A stretch of 64,000 bases of DNA from Dermanyssus gallinae (Eukaryota; Arthropoda; Arachnida; Mesostigmata; Dermanyssidae), in the NCBI GenBank assembly GCA_003439945.1, contig QVRM01001409.1, forward strand, positions 2,501-66,500, read 5' to 3'. Shown piece by piece: positions 52,021-62,334 of the stretch. The notes below the pieces were generated by a model. It made no database searches and was not told where the DNA came from. It was given only the letters and a program-made list of their open reading frames with translations. Position 1 is the first letter of the stretch. Each line of letters starts with the position of its first letter. The translations under genes were made by a program, and so were the position numbers.

Positions 52021-53420
52021 AAAATGCGTAATGAATACCAAATCTAGAGAAAACTAGTTACCTGCCATTAGGTTGACGAAAGCTTATCATGTAAGTGAAC
52101 GGAAGAATTTCTAGCAACTTCAATTGTCAGGTTCGGATAGAGTAAGACATGGTGATATAATGAATAGCAAAATATGTAGATCATGTTGATGTTTTAATAA
52201 ATTTTTTTTGTTTACGAGAACTTTGGCATTGTGAAATTGCGGTTCCTTAAATAAACCTCAAATGTAAAACTCAAATAATTGAAAATTTAGAATGTTGTGC
52301 TTTGTATACGGGATTCACACTCAGATTTGGTCGTAGTATTTATTCATTTGTTTTCACCCATACTTGTTGTGAACTGTGAAGATGCTGTACTAGTGAACTA
52401 TTTCGTCTTTTGTGTATTTGCAAGTGCGTTGCTTCATTTATTGTTCGGAGTTCTAATTCTTTTTCCCCTAGAGAAAACCTCGAGATCACACCTAGATTAC
52501 ACAAAACGCACCAAAAGCCCGTTTTGAAGACCTTGTGACAATCAATAACCACTGTGACTACCTTCTGCGTAATACAGATTATACAAAACACTCCATGGAT
52601 TTTTTTGTGACGAGTGATGATGATCTGTATTGTTTGATTTGTCTTTTTCAACCGCTTTTATTTACCGAGAACGTAAGCGTAAAATGCAGTTCCGTAGATA
52701 AACCGTAGAAAAAAAATGGAATTGACCCGTGAAAGACGAACTGAAAATCTATCATGCAAAAGCCGCTTTCGCGACTCCTCGGGTTAGAGTTGCCGGCTAT
52801 CCCCCTATTCCGGCTTGTCGACGGTAGTACATGATCGCTTTTACGATCAAGCAAAACAAATGTTATATACCTTGTAATGTAGGAACGTAAGCAGCCGTCG
52901 GCCACTTTGTCCAACTAAATGGACAAGATAACGATTTTTTCTTACCTGGGTGTGACCATAACAACAAGGCTTTGTTTTCCCAGACACATTAAACAAGTAC
53001 ATGCAGCAGTACAGTAAGTCATTTATATATATATATATATATATATATACTGAATCAGTGCATAGCGCAACACAGCTACACACTGTTGCCTGCAGAGTTT
53101 GCACAAGCATCACCGAACATTTCATGGATTTTCTCTAGAATACAGATCTTCATGTGGAAGCCATGTACAGCAACTCGTGCGACTAGCTATCTATTGTCAT
53201 AATTGCAGCACTTCCACGAACTACACGCTATTGCCTGGGGTTCATAAAAAAGTGGGTCAATGCCAGTCATACTAATCTCCCATTCAGACTCGTTGAAAGC
53301 TGCTGTTATTGGTAAACCGTGCATTTTTAAAAAATCCTTAACAAATAGCGGGGAGAACGCTAGTAAATAGACTAAACTCTCAAGACTAGTGCGGAGAGCT
53401 CTTAGCGCCTTCTTCAGAAA
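52021..53420. other. no gene seen; (AT)n at 53023-53049
   Basis: AT-rich sequence with short frames and one 27-bp (AT)n. Nothing else recognisable. Confidence 0.5.
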
Positions 53421-53429
53421 AGCGGAATC

Positions 53430-54060
53430 TTCAGATTGAAGAGATTAACGGCAACGTTCATTGATGTATCTCTTTAGGAAGGCCGCCCACCAGCACCGAA
53501 AACAGCAGGGGGCTAAGGTTTTCACCCTGGGCAAAACCGGTGTCCTATAAGTTTTTGTAAAATGCCTTTAGTTCGCAATATACCAAACGAAACCACGCAA
53601 AAAGCCAGCTTGTCAAATATAATCGTTTGTAGGGCCACAGACAGCAAGACAGCAATGAAATAAGCTATCCGGCAGCCATCTGTTAGCCTCATAGAAATGT
53701 CCTAATTGACGGCCTAGGATAGCCGGCATAAGTTTAAAGATTGCGCGCATCTTTGTAATACCTCGGTAAGATGATGAAGGCAACGAATCCCTCTTCCTTC
53801 AAGGATGATGCTAAGGAGACTGTTTTTCGTTCCGTGGGCAGTTGGGCCGTTTCTATTACCTCGTTAAAAAGTGGAGCGGAGCAGGGCGCAAGGTGAATCG
53901 CTTGTCTAAAATACTTACTTATGACTAAATCGGGCCCCGGGGCTTTCCCGGACGGTGGATATATTATTAAGTCGAATACTTTAGATTTGCTGAAAAGCCG
54001 CGACAGAGCTTGACGGGCTTCAATGACGCGCTTGTCCCACACCAACATTACCACAGGAGC
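53430..54060 (-). pseudogene. reverse transcriptase fragment, family D-like LINE
   Basis: Minus strand, 54093-53760: PPSGKAPGPDLVISKYFRQA, then PCSAPLFNEVIETAQLPTER and KTVSLASSLKEEG, the RT N-terminal region. At about 53540-53470 DTGFAQGENLSPLLFSVLV is the motif before the catalytic YADD. Between them the frames shift repeatedly. The QGENLSPLLFS form links it to family D (QGDNLSPLLF). Truncated at both ends. Confidence 0.75.
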
Positions 54061-54900
54061 ACAGCTCGGGACGATTATGGCACTGGCAAACACTTGTCGG
54101 AAATGAGCATTGAATATGTCATGTGGAATACGTCACGCAGTAACGCGCCTGTCCGTTGGTTAACTTTGTACTTTCGGCTAATTCTGCTAGGTTTCGTAGG
54201 ACAAAATTGCCTAATGCACATCTTTTGGTCTGTGGTGTGGAACTCTCAGACCCACATTCTTTAAAGATAGGAAAAATCTTGTACTTATATCCGTCAATGT
54301 TTTTGACATATATTGTACAACTCGACTCGGGCGGAGAGTTTGTGACTCAATCGATTGCCGAACATATAATACCCACTACAAACCACCGCCTCCTTCCACA
54401 TCTAGTTTGGAATAATACAAGAGCACCTTGAGACAAGGAAAGAAGAGCGTTGTGCTTCAACCTTCTCTTTGATCAACTTGAATCTCGCGAACTTAGGGAG
54501 GGACTGCGTGGGTCACTATTAGCGTAGGTTGACTAGATTGAAAGCGTAGGTTAACTTGACTGAAAGCGTGATTTTCGGGCGTCCTTTAGACTTGTGCCCA
54601 TATGCCCCCGTCCGGGCCCTTCATACCAACCAATTACATTTGGGATAACTGATCGCGTCAATTTCCCGCTGTGATCGCCAGAGGAGAGACTGACCCACCC
54701 GCGTGCTGGAGCTGTCGTGCAAAAGCAATCTTTACACGGTTCTGTGAGCCCGACAAACTCTCATTGACATGCCTCTTTGTGAGGCCGAAAGAATATGACT
54801 TGTCCGGAAGATAAGATCGGCCTAGACAGGGGAAGCGTATAGCGCAGCTATTGCAGCGATAGAGCTTGCGGTTTCGCTAGCTCCTCTTTCTTAAAAAAGC
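54061..54900. other. no gene seen
   Basis: No recognisable feature apart from short frames. Confidence 0.5.
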
Positions 54901-54959
54901 ATCTTGGTTAGGTTTTGCGTGACCATTGATACCTTCTAAGAAATGTATTTAACATGCGC

Positions 54960-55275
54960 GGTTCCCGAAAGCTTGGTGTCACGCATCACACCAAGAAATT
55001 TTTTTTTATTAGAACGACGTGACCCGCAACCTCAATCCTGATTAACCGGGTACGTTCGTGGCCGGTGAGATACAGCGCCTCTGTTCTATGCGGGACGAGA
55101 CTCAGGTGGTTTCTTTCCAGCCACGAGTTGATTTTATCGAGAGCGCTGTTCGCTCTCGTCTCAAGGGACGACTCCCAGAGGGCCTTTACCAGCACCACCA
55201 GGTCGTCCGCGTAGACAATAGTTTCACCGCCTTCTGGGAGATCCCGGAGTCACAGAGCTTCGTCGTAAGACAAGT
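54960..55275 (-). pseudogene. R1-clade RT fragment around the catalytic YADD
   Basis: Minus strand from about 55235: ETIVYADDLVVLVKALWESS, then LDKINSWLERNHLSLVPHRT and EALYLTGHERTRLIRIEV, in line with the R1-alpha segment at 25.0-25.14 kb (GYADDLALL... HKTEALYLTGRKMTK). Followed to its left by a stretch consistent with FLVVMRDTKLSG. About 300 bp. Bounded on the right by (AT)n at 55280-55334. Confidence 0.85.

Positions 55276-55279
<4 letters not shown>

Positions 55280-55334
<55 letters not shown>
55280..55334. repeat. (AT)n microsatellite followed by poly(T)
   Basis: About 55 bp of TA repeat and then a run of T to 55350. It lies at the 5' side of the R1 fragment, so it is not that fragment's tail. 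Confidence 0.93.
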
Positions 55335-55338
<4 letters not shown>

Positions 55339-55989
55339 TTTTTTTTTTTTCTTGTGGTAACAAGTACTAAATGTATTTTCAAAATAATATTTTTATGATC
55401 CCTATATCGGACTGGAAAAAAACTCTTAAGCTCTGCTTGACTCTCGTGTGCGGCGGAGTGGCGAAGGACAGTTCTGAGCACACTGTTTTTCGTAGCTAAC
55501 GCTAGAGCCAAAGGAGCCATGCTGCTAATGAGGATGCTGGAGTGGTTTTAGAATAGAGTAGGATTTTCGGTTAGTTTCGAATCGAGTTTGGTGCAGACCT
55601 CCTAAGTGTGACATACCAGACCTTTTTTGACAATTGTGTAAAACAAGTTCCTTGTGGTTATTAAACGCTTATTTATTGAAGGCCTAATTGCAAAGCAGAA
55701 TAAATCGGAATTAGATATGTTAACAGAGCTAATGCACCAGCGTACAGGGTACAGGTCAGAACGCCAAATGGATTTCCGAATTGAAAAAGTGTAATTGAAG
55801 CATCGAGAATGGATCACGTTGTTTTGTAAATTCTCCTTGGAAGGATCGGAGCACCCGAATGCAAAAGAAGAATAAACAACCAAATTTTACAAAAAAAATG
55901 TTAACAATCGAAAACATCTCTTGTGTAACTCTCATCTAATAATAACCATCATTGTTCCCACCCCTAGGTTCGAAAATGCGTATGGCAAC

Positions 55990-56290
55990 ACTTTGAGGCT
56001 TTGAGAGCGTCATGATCTACCAACCCATCATCGTCTCGAAGCCTGGGAAGATGCACCGGAGTGCAGAGCTGCGGGCCACCCTTGTCTTGACCGTGGCTTG
56101 GCTATGGTCTGCCGTCAAACGAGGCTCTGCGGGCGTCTTCCTCGAGTCTTTCTGGCGTATTTTCTCACGCATCAGCGCGTCCCAGAAAGCTTGCTTTCTC
56201 TAAGATTGGGCGTTTCCCATCATATGAACAACTGTGCTCCGTACACTGTGGCTAGGCCTAACATAGGCTAAGACGTGACGTCGCCATTCT
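55990..56290 (-). mobile_element. R1-clade LINE C-terminal fragment
   Basis: Minus strand, across a frame change: RSTVVHMMGNAQS, a stop, then ADAREKIRQKDSRKTPAEPR (with an alternative frame giving FWDALMREKIRQKD). This matches IVANMLKS...LDGLMREKFSQEDRR of the 7.2 kb copy. It is the last part of R1-beta-like ORF2. 5'-truncated, non-coding. Confidence 0.65.
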
Positions 56291-56870
56291 AGGGCAAGGC
56301 GAAGTCGTCACAGTCCATATCGCCTTCGAGCCGTTTTTCGCCACTTCCCCCTGGCAAGAAGGTCGTCCCTGCTTCGCCGGGGCGAGAGCGGCGTCCTTGT
56401 TCACCGCGCGGCAAGCGCATCAAACCCGCTATGCGATTTGGTAGCAAAAATATCTGCATTTTAAATTTGTTTGCGCTTCTCTGTGTTTCACGAGTCACGA
56501 TTTAGTTCATATATTAGCGTCGGTCTAGTATGCGTTCATGACAAAAATGAACCTAGCTGCTCTGAGTCCATTCTAATATTCTCACACGTACTATTTCCCG
56601 GGCTAATTGGTCCATTTTCGGCCTTTGATTCCGCGACGGTAGTGAGGAGCCACCGGCGCTTGTCCGAGGTGCCCCTTTTCTAGAGAAGGTGTGGCATCTT
56701 AATATATGGCACCTCGGTAAATCCCGTGTCAAAAATCACACCGATGATTTTGACAGGGATCTTCTAATCAAGCTCGAGTGGCTCACAATAATGAGATTCA
56801 CCCCGCGTGTGGCCTTCCGACCCGCCAAATAGAGAGCCTCCATCTTTTCAAGCGTCATTGGGAGATCGCG
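56291..56870. other. no gene seen
   Basis: Unique-looking sequence. Short frames only. Confidence 0.5.
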
Positions 56871-56879
56871 GTGCCTCAT

Positions 56880-57105
56880 TTACTCCTAAACCATATCAAG
56901 CGTCAAAAACAATGGGGATCATAGGCGAACCTACAGTAAGATTTCTAAGAGAATTTGGGAAAGAGCGGCAAGTGAGAAGGATAAGAAGAGGGCGGGGGAA
57001 CTTTTGCTGCAGAGAATTTCAATCGAAGTGCAACATGGAAACGCGGCTGCAGTGCTAGGCTTGATGCCCTTAGGCAGTGGTTTACCGGGGTTGATCTGAT
57101 TATGT
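56880..57105 (+). mobile_element. family U LINE, C-terminal fragment
   Basis: Plus-strand frames give VRFLREFGKERQ and then, shifted by one, LLQRISIEVQHGNAAAVLG ending at about 57060, the same terminal block as the copies at 1.9 and 28.1 kb. Only the last part of the element remains. It is the only family U copy here on the plus strand. Confidence 0.7.
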
Positions 57106-57279
57106 ATTAAAAAATACTGTGCATACGGTAAATTCATTGCGATCATTTCGGCGCCAAGTCTATAGCGACCCGACCCGTGGTTGCGGAGTGACCAAGGTTT
57201 TCCAGGCCGCATGTCAATACTGAGTCCATGCAAAACTGAACTACTCTATCAGATAGATCAGTTGGGACGATGGCAGTCA

Positions 57280-57762
57280 ATGCAGTAGTCTGATTGAAAA
57301 GCGGATCCAGCGGCGCGTGAGAACGCCAGAAGAAGGTAGTAGCCCGGAAGCAAACTCTCGAAGAGTTGCAAGATAAGTCGAACGCCATCGGAGGCACCAG
57401 GAACGTGGATCCGCCGGGTCTTTCTGGAACTCAAGAAATAGTAGAACATGGAAGTGCCACCTATCACTTGACGCAGGTGATAACGGGGCATGGGTGCTTC
57501 CAGAAGTACCTGCACAGGATGGGCAAAGCTCCGACCCTGCGTGCGCCATGTGCGGGACGGCGAGGTGGACAATGTTACCCACACTATCTTTCTCTGCCCA
57601 GCACTAGAAGACGCACGTACGGGGTCCCCGATAGTGGCTGCTTTAGATCGCCATGCTTGAGGACAAGCGAAAATGGGCTCAAGGAGTGACCCTGGTGGGA
57701 GGAGTCCTACGAAGAGAGAACGAGCTGGAAACGAAACGGGTGCGCCGACAACGTCCGTAGGA
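57280..57762 (+). mobile_element. R1-clade LINE C-terminal fragment
   Basis: From 57366: EHGSATYHLTQVITGHGCFQ with KYLHRMGKAP, the R1 signature YxLTQxxTGHGxFxxYLxR. In shifted frames CAMCGT, then DGEVDNVTHTIFLCPALEDA and KRKWAQGVTLVGGVLRRENE with a stop at about 57759. The Cys-Cys-His-Cys block (CAMC...HTIFLC) is intact apart from two frame changes. A short 3' UTR may follow. Confidence 0.82.
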
Positions 57763-57989
57763 AGCACCTGAGCCGGGCGGCCAAAGTCAGCAGTCGCGAA
57801 GACACGAAGATAGATACGGCATAAAAGAACCTCAGTTTTTCATCGAAGTAAAGCGCGACCAGTTTCCTTGAGAAATAGTTGTAGTATATTTACCAATAAA
57901 ACAGGTCGCTCTTCATAATTCTAGGAGCACACACATTAAGTTATTATCTTATATTAACTGCTCAATGGTGCCTCCGCGAACCACTATAC

Positions 57990-58330
57990 ACATTTAGTAG
58001 CGCCTTCAGAGATTCGGTTGGAGTAGGTGACCCCAAAGAAAAAATCATCCTTGTTAAATGAGGCGACTGCCGTAGCCAAGCGATCGGCGGTCCAATCCAC
58101 CGATTTTCGAAGGTCTCGTTTAGGTAAGAGTGTACCGCAGCGGTGGGGTACGGTGACTTCACATGTTGACTACATTGGTGCATCTTCGCCACCGCCTTGG
58201 GTGGATGGCCAATCCACCGATTCTCGAAGGTCTCGATTAGGTAAGCGTGTACCGCAGCGGTGGGGTACGGTGACTTCACATGTTGACTACATTGGTGCAT
58301 CTTCGCCACCGCCTTTATATCGCGCCTTAA
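57990..58330 (-). pseudogene. mariner/Tc1-like transposase fragment with an in-frame tandem duplication
   Basis: Minus strand: VHSYLNETFENRWIGPPIAW and LRQSPHLTRMIFSLGSP, corresponding to the V+.YLN..F.NRWIG...PI.W..RSPDLTPLDFFLWG block of an arthropod DDE transposase group with the third catalytic Asp in the SPDL/TPLDF part; here SPDL is SPHL and TPLDF is degraded. The 39-residue segment preceding it (MHQCSQHVKS...PPKAVAK) is repeated in tandem because of a 117-bp duplication at 58092-58316. Only this C-terminal fragment is present. Confidence 0.7.
58092..58316. repeat. 117-bp tandem duplication
   Basis: Unit 1 starts at 58092 and unit 2 at 58209, both with CCAATCCACCGATT. About 107 aligned bases differ at three positions. 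The period is a multiple of 3, so the duplication preserves the minus-strand frame. Confidence 0.93.
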
Positions 58331-58989
58331 CCACAATATCTGTATCATCATTAGGTTTCCCTCCATGCGCGTCTCAGAGCAGTCATTCGAAACAAACTGC
58401 GCTACCACGATGCGCGCCTCAGTCGACCGCGAAAGAAAAACCGGTGGAACATTCAAGATGACCGAATCCCACCGATAAAGCAGTGTTTCAAAACAAAACA
58501 AACTTAAGATCGCTGCAACTTCGACTAATTACAAGAGCGTCACTCATGGCATCGTTTGAGTGCCAGCATTCCACGGTGTCCCTGGAGTGAATACATAAAC
58601 CAATAAAATATTAGTCCAGTATCATCTTTTTTGCGGCTGTGCTACGTGCAAGACTTACCTCTATGTATTCTCACCTTTGTTCAAATTGTTATATTTCGAT
58701 ATAGTTTACTGTGTCGTGATGACCCGGTACAGAGAGGCCAACAAAATCGACATCCCTCACATTTATGTTGAGGCACGATGTAACGCATACGAGACGCAGC
58801 GGCCACACCAGATGCATTTTCCAAATAAACTCTTACCTTGCACTGACACGTTTGTGAACATGTGTCGTTTCTGCGTGATTTTTCTCGTAAGGCTAATGCT
58901 CGTGTACGGCTTTCTTCATGTCATGGCTGATTTTGAATCCACTCCAGCATTTACCTTATCTAAATTGGAAACCATGCAAACCATTTTAG

Positions 58990-59330
58990 GAGCGGTCGGT
59001 CTGGGTCACGAAATCAGGCCTCCCGAATGCAAGGCAAAGGCTTTGCTACTAAGCCATCTTGTTCGGCTTTTGTGGACTGGCATGGTAAACAATTGCCTTA
59101 AAGGAGCACACATAGGCCCTAACAGGTCTGATGGAGAAGAATACCATGCATTCCTGAGTGAAATTTTACCAGGACCGTTTGCAGACGTTCCTGAAGGCAT
59201 TCGCAAGAGGATGTGGTTCTAGCACGACGAAGCGCCACCGCACTCCACCCCTGCGGATTTCCAAAACGTCCAGCGAAATTTCCGCGAAGGCTAGCGAATC
59301 TGCCGAATGGTTTGCCGGGGCACTATCTAG
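58990..59330 (+). pseudogene. mariner/Tc1-like transposase fragment
   Basis: The frame ends YHAFLSEILPGPFADVPEGI, then RKRMWF, a stop at 59221, then HDEAPPHSTPADFQN. This is the RRxMWFQHDGAPAHF block of the same kind of transposase as at 58.1 kb, containing the second catalytic Asp (HDEAPPH). Gln of MWFQHD is the stop codon here. Upstream residues, MVNNCLKGAHIGPNRSDGEE, fit its preceding region. No terminal inverted repeats were found, and the two fragments lie on opposite strands, so they are separate remnants. Confidence 0.7.
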
Positions 59331-59339
59331 CTGTTACCG

Positions 59340-61600
59340 TAAAATAATAAATAGTTGTGTATTCTCCTAAATCTAGGACGAGTAATTTATGTGATGGAGT
59401 AGGTCATTTATGCATGCACGCAATTTTAACAACCTAAATGCTTCGCAAACACGGATCGGATCGCTATCGATTTGGCACCAAAATGATCGTATTAAAATGC
59501 GCATTTGTCTGACTGCGAATGTGTTAGTGTTGAACGCTGTAAATTGTTGCAGAATTATGATTGTTTAAAGGTATAGGACCTGAACGCTAATAAAAATAAC
59601 TCTAATGATTGCGAATTCTTTTCTAAACAGCCATGTCACATCTTGCAGCCGGCGTTCTTTAACAGAAACAGGCTTCTCACGAACACGGCTATATGCTTAT
59701 CATGCAATAGCACATTTTGTGCTATTATGTCGGGCAGCAACACCAGTGTTGCAGATTTATATAGTAATTTCACTCTCTCTCATCGTTGTACGTATGCTCG
59801 TATATAGGTGTGATATATTCAGTGTGAGAGTAGAGTGAGCTCTGACGGCGAAACGGCTTCCTACTAACCGCCAAACGTAGCGTGTTGAATAAGAATATAG
59901 ACGGGTGATATCACTAAAAGGGGGCTGTGTGTCGTGCAGTGAAGCGTAAACCACAATAAATAGGATTCAGTGTTAGCAAATCCGCGCAATTTGACTTTTT
60001 TTTTATTTGTTCTACGGCTCCGTTGACAGCAACAGTCTTAGCTGTCAGATGGTGCTACTTGGGTATATATGATACTCACGTGCAGTTCGATGGCCCGATA
60101 TCGACTTTCTGTTTCAGTTCTCGAGACGGTGCAACGTTATAAAAGCTGGCAGATAAACAATACAGTGTTGATATATTGAACTAATACAAAGGCTGAATTT
60201 TCATAACGGTAAAGTGGTACGAATAGTGGCTTTGTAATGATCACACAAATACATACAAAAAGCTATAGGGTATAACCAGTGAATGGAACTGCCTTGCAAT
60301 ACTTGAGTCGGTGAGATTATGTGTAGGTGCTCCCATGGAGATACATACATATGTGGCTGGATTAACTGTATAAGCACATTCGCTTGGCTTACGCTCTGTG
60401 TTTGACGGAGCTGCCGGGGCTATATTGCAAAAACGAAATATATTTTACTATATTGCAAAAATATTAACAAACCCACTTCTTCTTAGTGTTGGCTGGTAGA
60501 ATACTACTAGTTATTAGTAATCTTTCAGCTCCCGTTCCGTCTCATGCTCATTTTATGTCATTCATGATGCCAACCTCCAACAACGTGCCAATATTGCAGC
60601 TGGAAAGTGTAAGCTCCGTAAGGGTTCCTACATGTTCCGGCGCTGAAGCTTTGGGTAGGGCATGAGAAAAAGAGTAAATTCTCTTAATTGGCGTATGATC
60701 GATTCATAAATCTCCCTATTCCTAGCTCTACAACCGGATAATATCTCTATTAACATCTGTCCCTGGATATACAGAAGGATTTACGTATGTACGTAAGTAT
60801 ATATTATACATATATACATATTGCCCATACAACTCAGCAGAGTGCGGTCGTGACTTTGTCGGCTCTCATAAACCTAATTTTTTCGAGTTGTTCTCGAACG
60901 AATGCGGACGTATTCGCGCGTGGAAAGTACAGCAAAAATTTAGATGTTGGCGCGGAAATCTATAAGCATCAGTAAGTGTAACATCATTAAGACTATAGGA
61001 GTAAATTCGTGTGAAAATCTGCCGTGTGCCTTGGGACTAATAATTAGAAGCAATGGCGACCTAAACAGTCGTTGTCGTTTATTATCTCCACCTTATCATC
61101 TTCAACATATATTGCCATTACCCCCGTGGCCTTATCTCTTCCTCTCTCTCTATCTCCTCTCTTCAACATCACCCCACCATCATCATAATTGCCAGCTTCG
61201 CTCTTACTAGTATCGGACCATTTGCATCATCACCATCATTGTGGCAATTCTATCCGTCATCACTATCATCCATGTGTAGTACCTGCCTCATCAGTGCGCA
61301 CCATCAGCGGCATTATTATTATTATTGTTTAATTGTGAGACGTGAACGTGTACCCCTTGTCTTCTCCTAGCTCCTAAATATTATTCCATGGAACCGACAA
61401 TACAGCCGGCGTTTCCTCGGCACACTGCAAGCGACAGCAGTTGCCGTAGAAACTCGTCTTCGCGCCGATTCCTTGTGAGATCTGTAATCCGTTATTATTA
61501 TTATTAGTTTTCTTGCCATCATCAGTCATGATCGCGACTGTCATTATCGACGTCCTTCCTGTCCCACGAACGCAATTTACAGTCCGGCCTGCGACTGCCT
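59340..61600. other. no gene seen; (TTA)n microsatellites
   Basis: About 2.3 kb of AT-rich sequence. (ATT)n-like runs lie at about 61312-61328 and 61493-61506, and a TCATCA-rich stretch at 61190-61300. No coding region or transposon motif is recognisable. Confidence 0.5.
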
Positions 61601-61617
61601 GATAAACAGACGGTACC

Positions 61618-62040
61618 TTGTTTGTAAGCTGGCGTGTCGTAGCAGCGGCGGGAGCAGCCTGTCACGCCGGTGCATCGAACACCCACAAAACAGCCAGAGC
61701 AGAAGCAGCTTGCCGTATCTGCGTACGTGCAAACTTCCTAAGCCGAGATGCAGAAGGTGTGGCCTTACGTAGCACCTCAGAAATAAAAAGCCCAGGCTCG
61801 ATGCAGTCTGTGTTTTGGGGGCCATGAAACCACTTGGGCTCATGTCTACCATCAAAAGGATTGACGGGTGTCCCGTTAGCCACCTCACCTATGCTGCAAC
61901 TAACGACCAATCAGATCAGACCTACACCGGAGAACAGAAGCGCAGATCGTGCCATGACTCACGATTCTAAATCGTCCTGACGTCCAAAAGTGACAGCGGC
62001 CAGGCCGCTAGCGCTCAGGAAACAGCACAGCCAACAGGAT
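61618..62040 (+). pseudogene. possible gag-like zinc-knuckle remnant
   Basis: A plus-strand reading around 61738-61830 gives PKPRCRRCGLT, a stop, HLRNKKPRLDAVCV and, after a frame change, GHETTWAH. CX2CX4H followed by a further Cys and His cluster resembles decayed LINE ORF1 knuckles. The position upstream of the family D copy at 62.33 kb on the same strand is suggestive but proves no link. Low confidence. Confidence 0.3.
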
Positions 62041-62270
62041 AGTATTGAGTGTTGCCAGCGGAACCGTAGAAGGAAGACAGTCAAATTTAGCGCGGGTTCA
62101 CCAACAGCGGGTTATTTTTTATTGTTTACGTAGTTCCGCTGCACGACAGAGAGCCATACGGCCACGCTGTAGCCCCTTTTCGCATTATCACTTGGCTACA
62201 TTTACACTCAACGCTATGTTTTGGCGGTTAGCACAAAACCGGTTCGCCGCCAGAACTCACTTCCCTCATG

Positions 62271-62272
<2 letters not shown>

Positions 62273-62306
<34 letters not shown>
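62273..62306. repeat. (AT)n microsatellite
   Basis: About 34 bp, directly before the family D copy that starts at about 62335. Confidence 0.93.
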
Positions 62307-62310
<4 letters not shown>

Positions 62311-62334
62311 ATACGTCAGTTCTGATCGACAAGA

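Noticed and set aside
57258..57767. 169-codon minus-strand frame
   Set aside because: Antisense to the R1 C-terminal fragment, which has recognisable signatures on the plus strand.
58677..59222. Candidate host gene of 181 codons
   Set aside because: The last part matches the MWFQHD block of mariner/Tc1-like transposases. The first part shows no independent support for a host gene.
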